Source: Gracilibacter sp. BRH_c7a | Lineage (GTDB): Bacteria > Bacillota > Desulfitobacteriia > Desulfitobacteriales > Syntrophobotulaceae | Assembly: GCA_001516055.1 (NCBI GenBank) | Contig: LOEZ01000038.1 | Coordinates: 1-49,870 of the forward strand | Direction of reading: 5' to 3' | DNA length: 49,870 nt | In this document: one piece after another, positions 48,829 to 49,870 of the stretch | Position numbering within the stretch: position 1 is the first letter of the stretch | Layout of the letters: every line of letters starts with the position of its first letter | Made by a program: the position numbers and the translations under genes | The notes under the pieces: generated by a model | Seen by the model: only the letters and a program-made list of their open reading frames with translations | Database searches by the model: none | What the model was told of the DNA's origin: nothing

Positions 48829-49870
48829 TTGAAAATGTCAACATTACACAAACAAAAGTTATTAGCAATTCTAATTATTTTTGCAATGTTATTTACGTAT
48901 TCTTCAGTATTTGCTGCATCAGGTTCACAAAAACCAGTATGTGGAGGAAAAGATCCAGAATTTACTGGGTATGAAGCTTTAAAAATTGATCCGCCTGACG
49001 ATGGAGATTATACCCAAGATGATTTTGAAGTGTCTGTATGGTTTTCAGTATACGAGAATACGAAAGCATATCTCGAATGGGAATCTAACTTGCCGGTGAA
49101 ATATGTTTATGTAAAAGGTGGCAGTCATGACGAAGAACCAGAAAACTGTATAAAGACAGGAAACGGTAATAGTGGTGGCTATCTATACACTTATGGAAAT
49201 AATGCCACAAGCGATTCAGGTCTTACAGCCTTACTTAATAAGGGTAATCCACAAGAAATTAGCCATGTAACATTTTATTATAAAATACCAGATATTGTTA
49301 CAAAAGGAAGCGTTAAAGTAACGAAAACATTTACTGATGGAAATACTAACCTATCAGGAATAACCTTTACATTATATGATGACGGAGTACAAGTAGGACA
49401 AGATACTACAGATAGTAATGGAGAAGTAACTTTTACAAACTTGACTCCAGGAACAGCTTATACAGTAGTAGAAAGTGGAGGACCATCTAACTACACAGCT
49501 ACTTACAATCCAGCAGGAGCATTTGAAGTAGTAGCAGATCAAACAACTAATATAGGCGTATCAAACGCACCAGATACAGTTGTTACAAAAGGAAGCGTTA
49601 AAGTAACGAAAACATTTACTGATGGAAATACTAACCTATCAGGAATAACCTTTACATTATATGATGACGGAGTACAAGTAGGACAAGATACTACAGATAG
49701 TAATGGAGAAGTAACTTTTACAAACTTGACTCCAGGAACAGCTTATACAGTAGTAGAAAGTGGAGGACCATCTAACTACACAGCTACTTACAATCCAGCA
49801 GGAGCATTTGAAGTAGTAGCAGATCAAACAACTAATATAGGCGTATCAAACGCACCAGATACAGTTGTTA
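48829..49870 (+). CDS. Surface protein with SpaA/Cna-B-type repeat domains (partial, runs off the right edge)
   Basis: At least 347 residues with no stop before the window end. The TTG at 48829 has GGGAGG nine bases upstream, while ATG 48835 is 15 away. The signal peptide is LLAILIIFAMLFTYSSVFAA. A unique N-terminal domain (31-155) is followed by tandem 95-residue prealbumin-like (SpaA/Cna-B) domains, each with VTKTFTDGNTNLSGITFTLY, a D-S-N-G-E-V-T-F turn and NLTPGTAYTVVE, ending VSNAP. Lys, Glu and Asn positions suit intramolecular isopeptide bonds. It may be a pilin- or adhesin-like protein. The anchor, if any, lies outside. Confidence 0.85.
   Translation, partial: MKMSTLHKQKLLAILIIFAMLFTYSSVFAASGSQKPVCGGKDPEFTGYEALKIDPPDDGDYTQDDFEVSVWFSVYENTKAYLEWESNLPVKYVYVKGGSHDEEPENCIKTGNGNSGGYLYTYGNNATSDSGLTALLNKGNPQEISHVTFYYKIPDIVTKGSVKVTKTFTDGNTNLSGITFTLYDDGVQVGQDTTDSNGEVTFTNLTPGTAYTVVESGGPSNYTATYNPAGAFEVVADQTTNIGVSNAPDTVVTKGSVKVTKTFTDGNTNLSGITFTLYDDGVQVGQDTTDSNGEVTFTNLTPGTAYTVVESGGPSNYTATYNPAGAFEVVADQTTNIGVSNAPDTVV
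49297..49866 (+). repeat. Perfect tandem repeats of 285 bp in the SpaA-type gene
   Basis: Units begin at GTTACAAAAGGAAGCG (49297, 49582) and a third starts at 49867. The first two are the same base for base as far as I can compare, except for the bases right at the unit edge. Each unit codes for one 95-residue domain. Identity at synonymous sites points to recent expansion or gene conversion. Confidence 0.85.

Overview
The window comes from an AT-rich, Gram-positive, probably spore-forming member of the Clostridia. This rests on strong AGGAGG ribosome sites, T-run terminators, two giant S-layer-homology (SLH) surface proteins, a LysM coat-type protein, YhaM, a DUF1540 protein, a BTAD regulator and a cyanobacterial-type Dps. 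The genus cannot be read from the sequence. No rRNA, tRNA or CRISPR array was seen.

Layout. Positions 1-1800 are genome debris: the left end of an IS3-family element, the 5' end of a group II intron, a decapitated alarmone-synthetase gene and an antisense scrap of an SLH gene, with an intact LysM gene between them. Positions 1873-6123 hold housekeeping and stress genes (selO, a Dps ferritin, a zinc alcohol/formaldehyde dehydrogenase, a small membrane protein). Positions 6797-21436 are a surface-protein block. Two SLH proteins of 1643 and 1517 residues flank a LytTR two-component system, a membrane-bound LuxR regulator with an MFS-like sensor, and a LemA protein. Positions 21620-23187 hold an IscU-like scaffold, an Mrp/Nbp35 ATPase and a short rubredoxin gene.

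The most interesting part is 23265-44874. An XRE-type regulator diverges from an operon for a branched-chain-type binding lipoprotein and a complete NHLM bacteriocin export machine (HlyD-like protein, C39-peptidase ABC transporter, second ABC transporter). Next come an ECF-like sigma factor and an overlapping gene for a protein with a double-glycine leader motif and a Cys-rich tail. A long type II fatty-acid/polyketide gene set follows: ketoreductases, a fused ketosynthase/chain-length-factor-like protein, a catalytically degenerate SDR, a FabZ-like dehydratase, a metallo-beta-lactamase-fold hydrolase, three acyl carrier proteins, a KAS III, an AMP-ligase and two phosphopantetheinyl transferases. 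In its middle is an 88-residue NHLP-type leader protein whose double glycine is followed by only Ser-Lys, and next to it a tandem GNAT. I infer a ribosomal lipopeptide pathway, related in logic to selidamides. A dedicated acyl or polyene chain built on ACP would be attached by the GNAT to the terminal lysine (or serine) of the precursor, then cut after Gly-Gly and exported. No enoyl reductase was seen, so the chain may stay unsaturated or hydroxylated. Product and order of steps are inference.

Positions 44895-49870 hold DUF1540, YhaM, a BTAD regulator, two small paralogous proteins, a pseudoknot-like leader, and the start of a SpaA/Cna-B surface protein with perfect 285-bp repeats that runs off the right edge. 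Two inverted copies of a structured repeat (about 6482-6680 and 45300-45558) show compensating stem changes and resemble right ends / guide-RNA regions of IS200/IS605-type elements without their genes.
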